From the NCBI GenBank assembly GCA_003503535.1, contig DOCI01000080.1:13538-26814 (forward strand): a stretch of 13,277 nt of DNA, written 5' to 3'. The notes below the pieces were generated by a model. It was given only the letters and a program-made list of their open reading frames with translations, was not told the origin of the DNA and made no database searches. This DNA comes from Planctomycetaceae bacterium (GTDB lineage Bacteria > Planctomycetota > Planctomycetia > Planctomycetales > Planctomycetaceae). A program made the position numbers and the translations under genes. Shown piece by piece: positions 1-7,946 of the stretch (positions are counted from its first letter, which is position 1; every line of letters begins with the position of its first letter).

Positions 1-22
1 TGACTCGAACCCACCCGAGTCA
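1..22. repeat. Short inverted repeat at left edge
   Basis: TGACTCG at 1-7 is the exact reverse complement of CGAGTCA at 16-22, with an 8-nt loop. No T-run follows on either visible side, so it does not look like an intrinsic terminator. It overlaps the possible start of the next operon gene and may simply be coding sequence. Confidence 0.35.
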
Positions 23-23
23 T
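1..23 (-). CDS. Possible 5' end of the next T6SS gene (tssE/impF?), cut by window edge
   Basis: An ATG on the minus strand at 23-21 lies 37 nt downstream of the tagJ stop codon and stays open to the window edge, reading MTRVGSS. In the imp locus the gene after impE is impF (tssE, a gp25-like baseplate protein), so a gene start is expected close to here. The upstream sequence has only a weak Shine-Dalgarno candidate (GCGAG). The seven visible residues carry no diagnostic motif, so the assignment rests on gene order alone. Confidence 0.22.
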
Positions 24-59
24 GACTGACTCGGCTCGCCAACAGATAGACTACCACAC

Positions 60-860
60 TCACTCATTCTCAGTCGAAACCGATAACGTCTCGATCGTCA
101 TGATGGGCAGATCGTTCTCGCCCACCAGCCAGGTTTTTTGACCGATTCCCAGAATCGGTCCCTCGGGAACTTCGTGCCAGTCTGTTAATCGGCCCAGTTT
201 GGCTTTGTCGTCTTCATCGAGGCCGGGATTCGCGTAAATCGCAGGCAGATAGACAACCCCTTCCGGCCCCTCTTCCACGCGAATTTCTGCTCGTCTCCAG
301 AGTAGATGATGATAAGCCTCAGCTGGAGCGAATGTTAATTCGCGGATTCGTTCGGCTGGTACCCAGTAGTATTTACCGTTGTTGGTGAGTAGTTCAATGG
401 TCGTGCCGAGCAAATCATCGAGGTCGCGAAAGCCTGTGAAGGCTTCACCGTTGCAGGTCCCTTGAATCTCAGGACTGATCTCCAAAGCTTCATTGAGCAA
501 TTTCCCCGCTTCAGCGGCATTCCCTTCCCGCAGAGCGATGCTGGCTTTGAGTTGCAACTTCTGACTTTCGGTCGGCTCCCCGAGAAACTCAGGCAGGCGG
601 CCATTAGTGTAGAAATCACGTCGAGCCTGCTCTGCTCGGATCAACTGTCGAAACTCAGCCAGTGAGATCGCGACATCGGGGGATTGTGTCGCCAGCAGGT
701 CGAGTTGTTTATCGGCTCGCTCAAAATCCCCGGCAAACGAAAGCATCTGGCAAAGGATCATCCGCTTTTCCAGATCGGTCGGAGCCGACTTCACCGATTC
801 GAGTGCCGTCGCGACAGCCTGCTGTAATTCGCCCGCTTCAAAATGTTCAATCGGTTTCAC
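60..860 (-). CDS. tagJ: TagJ/ImpE family T6SS accessory protein
   Basis: This is a 266-residue protein matching the ImpE/TagJ family in length and layout. The N-terminal half (about residues 5-130) is helical and TPR-like, with alternating short helices such as EHFEAGELQQAV and LEKRMILCQML. The C-terminal half carries the family-typical stretch around FTGFRDLDDLL, YYWVPAERI and the LWRRAEI/GVVYLPAIY region. In systems studied elsewhere TagJ binds the sheath subunit TssB and modulates interaction with the ClpV disassembly ATPase; it is accessory rather than essential. The start is GTG at 860, supported by GAGGAA upstream at good spacing. It follows the second tssC gene by about 60 bp, which is the impD-impE order. 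Family assignment is confident; the role in this organism is inferred. Confidence 0.9.
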   Translation of the reverse strand: MKPIEHFEAGELQQAVATALESVKSAPTDLEKRMILCQMLSFAGDFERADKQLDLLATQSPDVAISLAEFRQLIRAEQARRDFYTNGRLPEFLGEPTESQKLQLKASIALREGNAAEAGKLLNEALEISPEIQGTCNGEAFTGFRDLDDLLGTTIELLTNNGKYYWVPAERIRELTFAPAEAYHHLLWRRAEIRVEEGPEGVVYLPAIYANPGLDEDDKAKLGRLTDWHEVPEGPILGIGQKTWLVGENDLPIMTIETLSVSTENE

Positions 861-920
861 GGCTGTTCCTCATTGTTGTAGGTCAGACTGAGCCTGACGT
901 GATTAACATTTGATGTGACT

Positions 921-2486
921 TTATCGACTACTGGTCGAACTGATTTCCGTCGTCAGCTTCACCGCAGAGACCATATCGTCCATTTGGTAATGTGGCTGAA
1001 GGTGGATCGTACAATAATAGTTTCCGGGCTCGCCCGGCTTTTCTCGAATGGTTGCCTCGGCTTCCCGTAAAGGATACTTGGCTTTGATTTCCGCTTCGGC
1101 ATCATCGTCCTGAGTCACATATCGACGAAGCCAGTCGTTTAAATATTCTTCGCAGTCCGCCGCTTCGGTATAGGAACCGATTTTCTCGCGTCCCAACACT
1201 TTCACATAATGTGCGATCCGAGAGACACACAGCATGTAGTGCATCATCGAAGAAAGTCGCGCACTGGTATTCGCACTGTCGCTATCGAACTGCTCCGGTT
1301 TCTGTAATGAAGGCGTCGAATGAATAGCGGGGAGTCGAGTGATGTTGCAGGGGCAAAGAGCAGTGAATCCGAGATTACTGAACTCGGCTTCCATCGATTC
1401 CGGGATGACAACATCCACTGGAGGTTTGACAGCGATCCCTTCGCGATCCGTCTTCCAGGAAATCTCCGGCAATCCGGTCACCAGTCCTCCTTCATCCCGA
1501 TCCTGTCTCACTCCACGAATATCGGCCAGCCAGCCGTTCTGACAAAATGAGCGAATCATCACGCCGCCCAGTGCATAGGCGGCATTCCCCCAGAGATAGT
1601 CGGCTTCATCGGCTGAATCGGTCGTTTCCTGAAACGGGAAATGAGCGACTTCTTTGCCGCGCCCCTCGTAAGGTTTCCGCATCAATATGCGGGGAAGTGC
1701 CAAAGCCAGAAATCGGGAATCGGGCAGATCCCGCAATGAATTCCAGGTGATATATTCGGGCTGATTAAACAGCTTCGTCAAATCGCTGGGACGTTCGAGT
1801 TCCTGAAAGGAATCAAGCCCAAACAGTGACGGATGAGCAGAAGCAATAAACGGTGCAAAGGCAGCTGCCATCACTTGAGTCAGAGATTTGAGCGCATTGA
1901 CGTCATCGGTCTTGTGATTTTTATCGGGCCGCAGATGAATTTCGTAATCGCCCAGAATAGCCGAGTAAGGTTCACCGCCAGAGGTGCCGAATTCTTCGCT
2001 GTAAATTTTCTTAAATAACTGACTCTGATCAAACTCAATCGCCCGATCCAAATCGCGAACCAGCGCTCCCCAGGAGAGGGAGAGCAGACGGATTTTGCAA
2101 TTGGCATCAGGATCAGCACAGTCAATCAGGTGCCGGACTCCCCGCCAGCTCGCTTCGAGCTTTTGAAAGCGAGGATGGTGTATCACTTCATTGAGTTGAC
2201 GATTGAGCAATTGATCGATTTGACCAATCTCGCGATTGATTCGCCTGAGTGCCTGCCTGGCAGAGTTTGGAAGCGAGCGACCTGCAGAACGATCAACCCA
2301 GGCAGCCAGGGCCTTGATCGGATCTTTCTCTTTGAGCCAGCGATTTAGAAAATCATCCGGTTCAGCGGTTTGGGGGTTGGTCGAGATCAAATCGAACAGG
2401 GAGTGAGAGGCTGGTTCGGCAGCGGTGGCAGTCTCTTCCAGAAATAAGTCGCTCCGTTCGGACTCATTCGAAGTCTCTGCTCGCAT
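921..2486 (-). CDS. Second TssC-like sheath large subunit (ImpD-like)
   Basis: This 521-residue protein is a divergent paralogue of the TssC encoded just upstream. Shared landmarks are LNEVIHHPRFQKLEASWRG near the N-terminal third, the segment with GGEPYSAILGDYE, LFGLDSF, the SLRDLPDSRFLALALPRIL block, the DCEEYLNDWLRRYV segment, and a C-terminal YPLREA motif. The N-terminal 50 residues and the extreme C-terminus differ from TssC. An ATG at 2486 is preferred over an upstream GTG at 2495, because AGGTGG lies 5 nt before this ATG while the GTG has no ribosome binding site. The imp locus also carries two TssC-family genes in tandem (impC, impD). The gene is separated from tssC by a terminator and a repeat element, so it probably has its own promoter or depends on read-through. 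Whether it enters the sheath, replaces TssC, or has another role is unknown. Confidence 0.88.
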   Translation of the reverse strand: MRAETSNESERSDLFLEETATAAEPASHSLFDLISTNPQTAEPDDFLNRWLKEKDPIKALAAWVDRSAGRSLPNSARQALRRINREIGQIDQLLNRQLNEVIHHPRFQKLEASWRGVRHLIDCADPDANCKIRLLSLSWGALVRDLDRAIEFDQSQLFKKIYSEEFGTSGGEPYSAILGDYEIHLRPDKNHKTDDVNALKSLTQVMAAAFAPFIASAHPSLFGLDSFQELERPSDLTKLFNQPEYITWNSLRDLPDSRFLALALPRILMRKPYEGRGKEVAHFPFQETTDSADEADYLWGNAAYALGGVMIRSFCQNGWLADIRGVRQDRDEGGLVTGLPEISWKTDREGIAVKPPVDVVIPESMEAEFSNLGFTALCPCNITRLPAIHSTPSLQKPEQFDSDSANTSARLSSMMHYMLCVSRIAHYVKVLGREKIGSYTEAADCEEYLNDWLRRYVTQDDDAEAEIKAKYPLREAEATIREKPGEPGNYYCTIHLQPHYQMDDMVSAVKLTTEISSTSSR

Positions 2487-2565
2487 CAGGCCCACCTGTT
2501 CACGACAATAGTACGGGGATTAGATTCAGAACGTTCGGAAAAACATGATCAAGGTGAAATGAATT

Positions 2566-2648
2566 GGGTGACACGTCCCAGAACGAAGTGATGGGCGTGG
2601 TGATTATCACAGTCCACGCCCTTCGCTTTGCTCAGGGACGTGCCACCC
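2566..2648. repeat. Dispersed inverted-repeat element, copy A
   Basis: An 83-bp element has imperfect 14-bp terminal inverted repeats: GGGTGACACGTCCC at 2566-2579 and GGGACGTGCCACCC at 2635-2648, with 13 of 14 positions complementary. An inner stem pairs GGGCGTGG (2593-2600) with CCACGCCC (2614-2621). CGAAG outside the left arm can pair with CTTCG on the right. The same sequence occurs inverted at 5212-5293 (about 85% identical by eye), and its first 23-24 bases recur in the same orientation at 13254-13277. It has no coding capacity and resembles a REP- or MITE-type non-autonomous hairpin element. Confidence 0.85.
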
Positions 2649-2704
2649 TGCTCCTCTTAATTTCGTTTTGCGAATCTTAGAGGATGGTATAAAAAAATCC
2701 CATC

Positions 2705-2751
2705 TCAAAACAAAAAGGTTCCAGAGACTTCATAAAGAATTCTCTGGAACC
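2705..2751 (-). terminator. Intrinsic terminator after tssC
   Basis: On the minus strand a perfect 11-bp stem (GGTTCCAGAGA, 2751-2741, with TCTCTGGAACC, 2727-2717) has a 13-nt loop and is followed at once by TTTTTGTTTT. It starts about 20 bp after the tssC stop codon. The structure should end or strongly reduce transcription between the main sheath genes and the second tssC gene. Confidence 0.9.
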
Positions 2752-2773
2752 ATCTTAAGTTTATTACCACCAA

Positions 2774-4270
<1,497 letters not shown>

Positions 4271-4291
4271 ATTCAGCATCTCCATTCTCGT

Positions 4292-4304
4292 GCCCGTGGC
4301 GGGC
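4292..4304. promoter_or_regulatory. Small GC-rich hairpin just upstream of the tssC ribosome binding site
   Basis: GCCCG (4292-4296) and CGGGC (4300-4304) form a 5-bp GC-only stem with a 3-nt loop. In the tssB-tssC transcript it would lie about 8 nt before the GGAG of tssC. It could stabilise or gate translation, or be incidental. Read on the plus strand it is followed by TTTATTTTG, but no plus-strand gene ends here. Confidence 0.35.
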
Positions 4305-4390
4305 TTTATTTTGGTGCACAAATCACTGTCACGCACTCCGCTGTCGTGCTGGACAACATTTTTTACCGTTCGTTAAGCAGTTACGCTGAA

Positions 4391-4894
4391 CTATTCTGTA
4401 TCCTCAAGGCCCAGGTCTTTTGACATCGCTTTCAGGTCGTCCTGATTTTGAAGAACTTTCTCGAGCAGATTCTCGAGGTCTTCAGAACGGTCAACTTTGG
4501 TCAGCAGGTCCCGTAATTTATCTCGTGTATCGAGCAGCTTACTCAGAGGTTCGATTTGACGGGCCACTTTGCCTGGCTCGAAATCGTCCATCGATTTGAA
4601 AGTCAGATTGACGGCCATTTCGCTGCCATCGCCTGCCAGTGTGTTTTCGACTTTCATTTCCAGGCCCGGTTTCATCCGGCCCATCACGTCGTCGAAGTTG
4701 TCTCGATCAATCTGCACGAACTTGCGATCGCGTAGTGGCTTGAGAGGTTCGGTCGGATCGCCGGAGAAGTCGCCAACAACTCCCATGACGAATGGCAGTT
4801 CTTTTTGAACCTGTGCACCGCCTGTTTCAACTTCGTAAGTAATGTGAACCCGAGGTTTGCGAACCCGGCCAAGCTTATCATGCACGCTCGCCAT
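4391..4894 (-). CDS. tssB: TssB, T6SS contractile sheath small subunit
   Basis: This 167-residue protein is a textbook TssB/VipA/ImpB. It starts with the conserved [19 protein letters not shown] region, continues with the [16 protein letters not shown] segment, and carries the [16 protein letters not shown] block, then [12 protein letters not shown] and a charged helical C-terminus. It forms the sheath heterodimer with TssC. The start is ATG at 4894, with a strong GGGAGG ribosome binding site 5 nt upstream. The long gap to tssA (423 bp) and a promoter candidate at 4995-5024 suggest that tssB-tssC can be transcribed separately from tssA, fitting the high demand for sheath protein. The next gene, tssC, begins about 120 bp downstream. 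Confidence 0.96.
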   Translation of the reverse strand: MASVHDKLGRVRKPRVHITYEVETGGAQVQKELPFVMGVVGDFSGDPTEPLKPLRDRKFVQIDRDNFDDVMGRMKPGLEMKVENTLAGDGSEMAVNLTFKSMDDFEPGKVARQIEPLSKLLDTRDKLRDLLTKVDRSEDLENLLEKVLQNQDDLKAMSKDLGLEDTE

Positions 4895-4968
4895 AATGCC
4901 TCCCAGCAGATTTGTCTAAAGAAGAACCGCCCGAAAACGATTCCGGAAAAAATTGATTGATTCGCCTC

Positions 4969-4985
4969 ACGATTCTGAAAATCGT
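4969..4985. promoter_or_regulatory. Small stem-loop in predicted tssB leader
   Basis: ACGATT (4969-4974) and AATCGT (4980-4985) form a perfect 6-bp stem with a 5-nt loop. It lies just downstream of the predicted tssB promoter and would be near the 5' end of its leader. No T-run follows, so it is not a terminator. Confidence 0.3.
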
Positions 4986-4994
4986 TTCGGTTAG

Positions 4995-5024
4995 ATCATA
5001 CTGTATTAAAAATTCACTCGCCAA
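4995..5024 (-). promoter_or_regulatory. Candidate sigma-70 promoter for tssB-tssC
   Basis: On the minus strand TTGGCG (5024-5019) and TATGAT (5000-4995) are separated by 18 bp. Transcription would begin about 95 nt before the tssB ATG. Four of six -35 positions and five of six -10 positions match consensus. Planctomycete promoter consensus is poorly known, so this rests on general bacterial rules. Confidence 0.5.
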
Positions 5025-5211
5025 GAAAAAATGCGAAGAATGAATTTAAGCCTTGACTTTGATTGACTGCCTGTTCCAGCCGTCTCTGACAGTCTAGCTC
5101 AAGAAATCGGGTCCGCCAATGTGGACCTGCAGAGTTTTTGAAAATGGAGGGGAGATTGTTGAAAGCCGCTCGGTAGGTTTTCATCGGAAATTCATCGTTG
5201 AAGAGATCACC

Positions 5212-5293
5212 GGGTGGCACGCTCTGAGTGAAGCGAAGAGCGTGGGCTTCTGGATTCACCACGCCCATCACTGCGTTCTGGGACGTACCACCC
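5212..5293. repeat. Dispersed inverted-repeat element, copy B (inverted relative to copy A)
   Basis: This 82-bp copy begins GGGTGGCACG and ends GGGACGTACCACCC. Its reverse complement aligns with 2566-2648 almost end to end. The first 38 bases differ at three positions, the middle 10-12 bases vary, and the right end differs by a few substitutions and one gap. The conserved parts are the paired arms and the variable part is the loop, as expected if folded structure is kept. It lies 24 bp after the tssA stop codon. Confidence 0.85.
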
Positions 5294-5317
5294 TGTTGTT
5301 GAAATTCGATGATGAAA

Positions 5318-6442
5318 CTATTCCTCGCCTTCAGTCTCACTCGTGCGAATGCCAACCAGACGAAACATCTGGTGGATCGAACTTTCATCCGGAATCAACT
5401 CTTTCATCAGCTCTGGCAATGGCAATCGTCCCCAGCGGACAACTTGTTGGATGCCATAGGAAATCGGCGTGTGTGGTTCGGCTTTGCGGAAATATTCCGC
5501 GACTTGCAGCAAGATTCGAAATGCATCTTCGCGGGATCGAATCCCTTCCACACTATTCACGCTTGCTGCAGCTTTAGGTGTAGTTCCACCTGCCTCGGCT
5601 GCGACTTCCTCGCTGGTTTCTTCCAGGTCCTCTTCAGTAGAGAGCGTGGCCAGTTTATCCCGGGCGACTTTTTCGAGTGTTTCCAGAATTTCTTCCAGTG
5701 TTTGTCGAATGCTGGATGACGGTGGAGAGTCTCGACCGTATTTTTCATCGAGAGTGGCTGTCATCTCCTTGAAAGCCGTGATCGCTTCCTGAAGATCGTC
5801 GCGAATTTCGCCGAACTCTTCTGCGGGTGTGGCAGAGAGAGCCATATTAAAGGTATCGAGTGAAATGGCTCCCTGAGAAATACGGCGATCACGTGCACCC
5901 GGATCAACCTTTTCCAGTTCCATAGCTTGAGTGTACTGTGCCAGTCCGTAAGCTCCCTCACTGGTTTCACCTGTGATGGGCACATTTTTGAGCGGCATAA
6001 TCAATGTGCCGGTCGCATCTTCACCGTTCAGACCAACCAGCGGAGCCAGTCGAGTTTCCAGCCCATCTTCATCTGGCAACGGATAAATCACATCGCCGAA
6101 CTCTTTGACATACGCTTCAATGAGCCGGCACCCATCCCGCATCCCTGCAAAGCCGTGAATTCGCACGAGGCTTTCGAGCAGGTATGCTGTCATTTCGAAA
6201 TCTTTAGACGATTTCTCCAACACTTCGGGCACGGTTTGCAGAATCGGTCGCCAGTCCGCGACTGCTTCTGTATCGCCCATCTCGATTTGACGCTCTGCGG
6301 CACGAGCTTGTGAGCGTGCATCCTTGATGCGATAATAAATCGAATTGGGCGACGTATCATCGCGCAAATCGACTCCCGCAGGAAGTCCTTCCGAAATCGG
6401 ACGGCTCAATAATTCCAAATCAAGAATCGGTTCGGTCGACAT
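5318..6442 (-). CDS. tssA: TssA, T6SS sheath-assembly organiser (ImpA N-terminal domain)
   Basis: This 374-residue protein has the ImpA_N domain at about residues 8-125, including [16 protein letters not shown], the [11 protein letters not shown] and WRPI segment, and [16 protein letters not shown]. An acidic, Ala/Thr-rich linker lies at about 265-300. The compact C-terminal domain is typical of short-form TssA, with [32 protein letters not shown] and MFRLVGI. TssA contacts baseplate and sheath and coordinates tail-tube/sheath polymerisation. The length fits the short TssA class rather than the longer 500-residue class. The start is ATG at 6442; GTGAAGAA upstream is a weak, distant ribosome binding site. 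The gene is divergent from the FHA protein across a 393-bp region. Confidence 0.93.
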   Translation of the reverse strand: MSTEPILDLELLSRPISEGLPAGVDLRDDTSPNSIYYRIKDARSQARAAERQIEMGDTEAVADWRPILQTVPEVLEKSSKDFEMTAYLLESLVRIHGFAGMRDGCRLIEAYVKEFGDVIYPLPDEDGLETRLAPLVGLNGEDATGTLIMPLKNVPITGETSEGAYGLAQYTQAMELEKVDPGARDRRISQGAISLDTFNMALSATPAEEFGEIRDDLQEAITAFKEMTATLDEKYGRDSPPSSSIRQTLEEILETLEKVARDKLATLSTEEDLEETSEEVAAEAGGTTPKAAASVNSVEGIRSREDAFRILLQVAEYFRKAEPHTPISYGIQQVVRWGRLPLPELMKELIPDESSIHQMFRLVGIRTSETEGEE

Positions 6443-6462
6443 AACGCTACATTCTTCACTGA

Positions 6463-6474
6463 ATTGAATTCAAT
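6463..6474. promoter_or_regulatory. 12-bp perfect palindrome upstream of tssA
   Basis: ATTGAATTCAAT is self-complementary over all 12 bases and lies 21 nt upstream of the tssA start codon. It could be an operator, or chance in an AT-rich leader. No second copy was seen in the window. Confidence 0.3.
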
Positions 6475-6719
6475 ATGAACACGCTTGCCCTGCAAAACAG
6501 GGTCGCCCAGCATGGCTGGTTTGTATATTCCGTCAATTTCCAACGAACACTTAATCCCATCACAAGTTACGAGACATTGGGATACTAGGTGAGATGGGGA
6601 TTTCATAATGGATATAGGTATTCTTCCTATCGACAGACGCTCATGTCGACTTGATTGCGAAGTTCCGGAGATCGATTTCTCGGCAAAGTGATGATGTTTG
6701 TGGTCTTGCTGTAGGGATT

Positions 6720-6757
6720 AGTGGCCAGTTTTGAGTGACCAGTGGCCAGAGTATAAT
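6720..6757 (+). promoter_or_regulatory. Candidate promoter of the FHA gene with twin 9-bp direct repeats
   Basis: A perfect TATAAT lies at 6752-6757. The sequence AGTGGCCAG occurs at 6720-6728 and again at 6741-6749, exactly 21 bp apart (two helical turns), with the second copy 2 bp before the -10 box. The -35 region is poor: TTTTGA at 17-bp spacing or TTGAGT at 15-bp. A good -10, a weak -35 and phased repeats together suggest an activator or repressor site. Transcription from here would start near 6764, about 70 nt ahead of the chosen ATG. Confidence 0.5.
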
Positions 6758-6835
6758 TGGAAAGCGTCGGAAATTATTCAGTCGCAAATAAGAGTAGAAG
6801 GATCAAAAACAGGTCCTGCAAAGAAAGTAAGCCTG

Positions 6836-7732
6836 ATGCAAACGCTGGTACTGAAAGTCGTAGAAGGGCCGGATCTCGGGCTGCAAACGTTCATAAGATC
6901 CGGCCAGAAGTTGCGAGTTGGACGATCTTCATGGGCCGAGATGAGTTGTTCCGGGGATGAGGAACTGCAGGAAATCCATTTTCAGATCCTTTCCACCTCC
7001 AGTGGTTGGTCTCTGAATTCTGCTCGACCGGAATATACCGTTTTTTGCAACGGCCAGCCGATTCGACAAACCCTGCTTAAACATGGCGATTTAATCGTCG
7101 CTGGCAATTCTCACTTTCAGGTTCGCGATGCCGCTCAACAGATTCCGCAAAAGAAAACGGTCGAAGCAATTCAGGAAGAATCGTCGGAACCCGAGCAGGT
7201 CGAAGCCGAAACGCCCGCGCTGGCGATCTTACTGGCCGACCTGCAGATCTCAACCAGTCTGGATGTTAATAATCCCGAACTTGAGGCCTCTGAGGTGATA
7301 GCCGAACTCAAGCAGGAAGAATTCTGGGGAGATACCGTGCGTTTGATTGCCGCTTTGATTGGAGCTCAGAAATCGGTCGCGTGGGAAATGGAAGCCTATC
7401 AAACTTATGGGCAATCACTCCCTGAACTCAATCCAGAAGTTCAATCCGTTGCAGAGGCGTGGCAAAATGAGCCGACGGAAGAGAATCGTCGTGAAGCGGA
7501 AAAACTGGTCGATGTTGCTGGCCTGGAAACTCCCGCGGGCTGGATTGCTCAAACGATTTTCTGGAGCGCAGGCTCCCTCTCCGCTCCCGATCTCCCCGAA
7601 GCCCCTGCCCCTCCAACGCTGTTTACCAAAGCGGTTCACAGCACGCTGTTATTTATTGCCATCACAGTCGATCCCGCTGAACTTCCGAACCGCTGGATCG
7701 AGTTAATTGCTTTGGGAGAATCGCGGCTATAA
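6836..7732 (+). CDS. FHA-domain protein, probable T6SS regulator (ImpI/TagH-like)
   Basis: This 298-residue protein has an N-terminal forkhead-associated domain (about residues 3-95). Visible landmarks are VGR at 28-30, H48 in the SRxH-equivalent position (here EIHFQ), NG at 72-73, and a closing GDLIVAGNSHFQV. FHA domains bind phosphothreonine; in T6SS clusters such proteins work with Ser/Thr kinases in activation. A charged linker (about 100-125) leads to a second domain with FWGDTVRLIAALIG, a TPAGWIAQTIFWSAGSLS motif and a proline-rich segment. This resembles, from memory, the DUF6931 type, but is otherwise unassigned. ATG at 6836 was chosen because an in-frame TTG at 6731 would place the TATAAT box inside the coding region and add 35 residues unlike an FHA domain. 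The ribosome binding site is weak. The gene is divergent from tssA. Confidence 0.82.
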   Translation: MQTLVLKVVEGPDLGLQTFIRSGQKLRVGRSSWAEMSCSGDEELQEIHFQILSTSSGWSLNSARPEYTVFCNGQPIRQTLLKHGDLIVAGNSHFQVRDAAQQIPQKKTVEAIQEESSEPEQVEAETPALAILLADLQISTSLDVNNPELEASEVIAELKQEEFWGDTVRLIAALIGAQKSVAWEMEAYQTYGQSLPELNPEVQSVAEAWQNEPTEENRREAEKLVDVAGLETPAGWIAQTIFWSAGSLSAPDLPEAPAPPTLFTKAVHSTLLFIAITVDPAELPNRWIELIALGESRL

Positions 7733-7801
7733 AGGATACAAGCAAGAAGCGTCAGCGAGGGGAAGGCGTCGATTTAGATTCCAGTTAAGCACCAATAAAG
7801 A

Positions 7802-7837
7802 AAAGCGACCCGAGACAGAGGAGTCTCGGGTCGCTTT
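7802..7837. terminator. Bidirectional intrinsic terminator
   Basis: A perfect 15-bp stem, AAAGCGACCCGAGAC (7802-7816) with GTCTCGGGTCGCTTT (7823-7837), has a 6-nt loop. T-rich tails lie on both sides: CTAATTTTC on plus, TTCTTTATTGG on minus. It sits between the convergent FHA gene and the YTV surface-protein gene and should serve both. Confidence 0.93.
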
Positions 7838-7926
7838 CTAATTTTCGCTGAGAGAATTCAATCTTTCGATTTTATCACTGCAGAGGAGCAGGCTTGAGTC
7901 GCAAGTTGATTTCCTTCAGTCGTCTC

Positions 7927-7941
7927 ACTGACAAAGTCAGT
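7927..7941. repeat. Small hairpin directly after the YTV gene stop
   Basis: ACTGAC and GTCAGT form a 6-bp stem with an AAA loop, beginning 6 nt beyond the stop codon of the minus-strand gene. It lacks a T-run. It may protect the mRNA 3' end, with the real terminator lying further down at 7802-7837. Confidence 0.3.
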
Positions 7942-7946
7942 TCCGA

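Larger units (their letters stand above)
2487..2773. other. Intergenic region between tssC and second tssC gene
   Basis: This 287-bp gap holds, in minus-strand order, an intrinsic terminator (2705-2751), an 83-bp inverted-repeat element (2566-2648), and about 80 bp directly upstream of the second tssC gene. No convincing sigma-70 type promoter could be picked out in those 80 bp; TTGATC at about 2544-2549 lacks a well-spaced -10 partner. Confidence 0.6.
4895..5317. other. Intergenic region between tssA and tssB
   Basis: This 423-bp stretch carries a promoter candidate for tssB (4995-5024), a small hairpin (4969-4985) in the predicted leader, and an inverted-repeat element (5212-5293). Open frames crossing it in both directions show no ribosome binding site or recognisable protein, and one runs through the repeat element. 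I see no gene here. Confidence 0.6.
6443..6835. other. Divergent regulatory region between tssA and the FHA gene
   Basis: This 393-bp region separates two divergent T6SS genes. It contains a 12-bp palindrome near the tssA start (6463-6474), two adjacent small hairpins (6488-6502 and 6507-6519), twin direct repeats and a consensus -10 box on the plus strand (6720-6757). A 66-codon minus-strand frame at 6406-6606 overlaps the tssA start but lacks a usable ribosome binding site. Confidence 0.6.

Noticed and set aside
5014..5577. Open frames on both strands across the tssA-tssB gap
   Set aside because: They run through the inverted-repeat element and into tssA in a shadow frame, with no start signals or protein family likeness.
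6406..6606. 66-codon minus-strand frame overlapping the tssA start
   Set aside because: No usable ribosome binding site, overlaps the tssA start region in another frame, and its product resembles no known protein.
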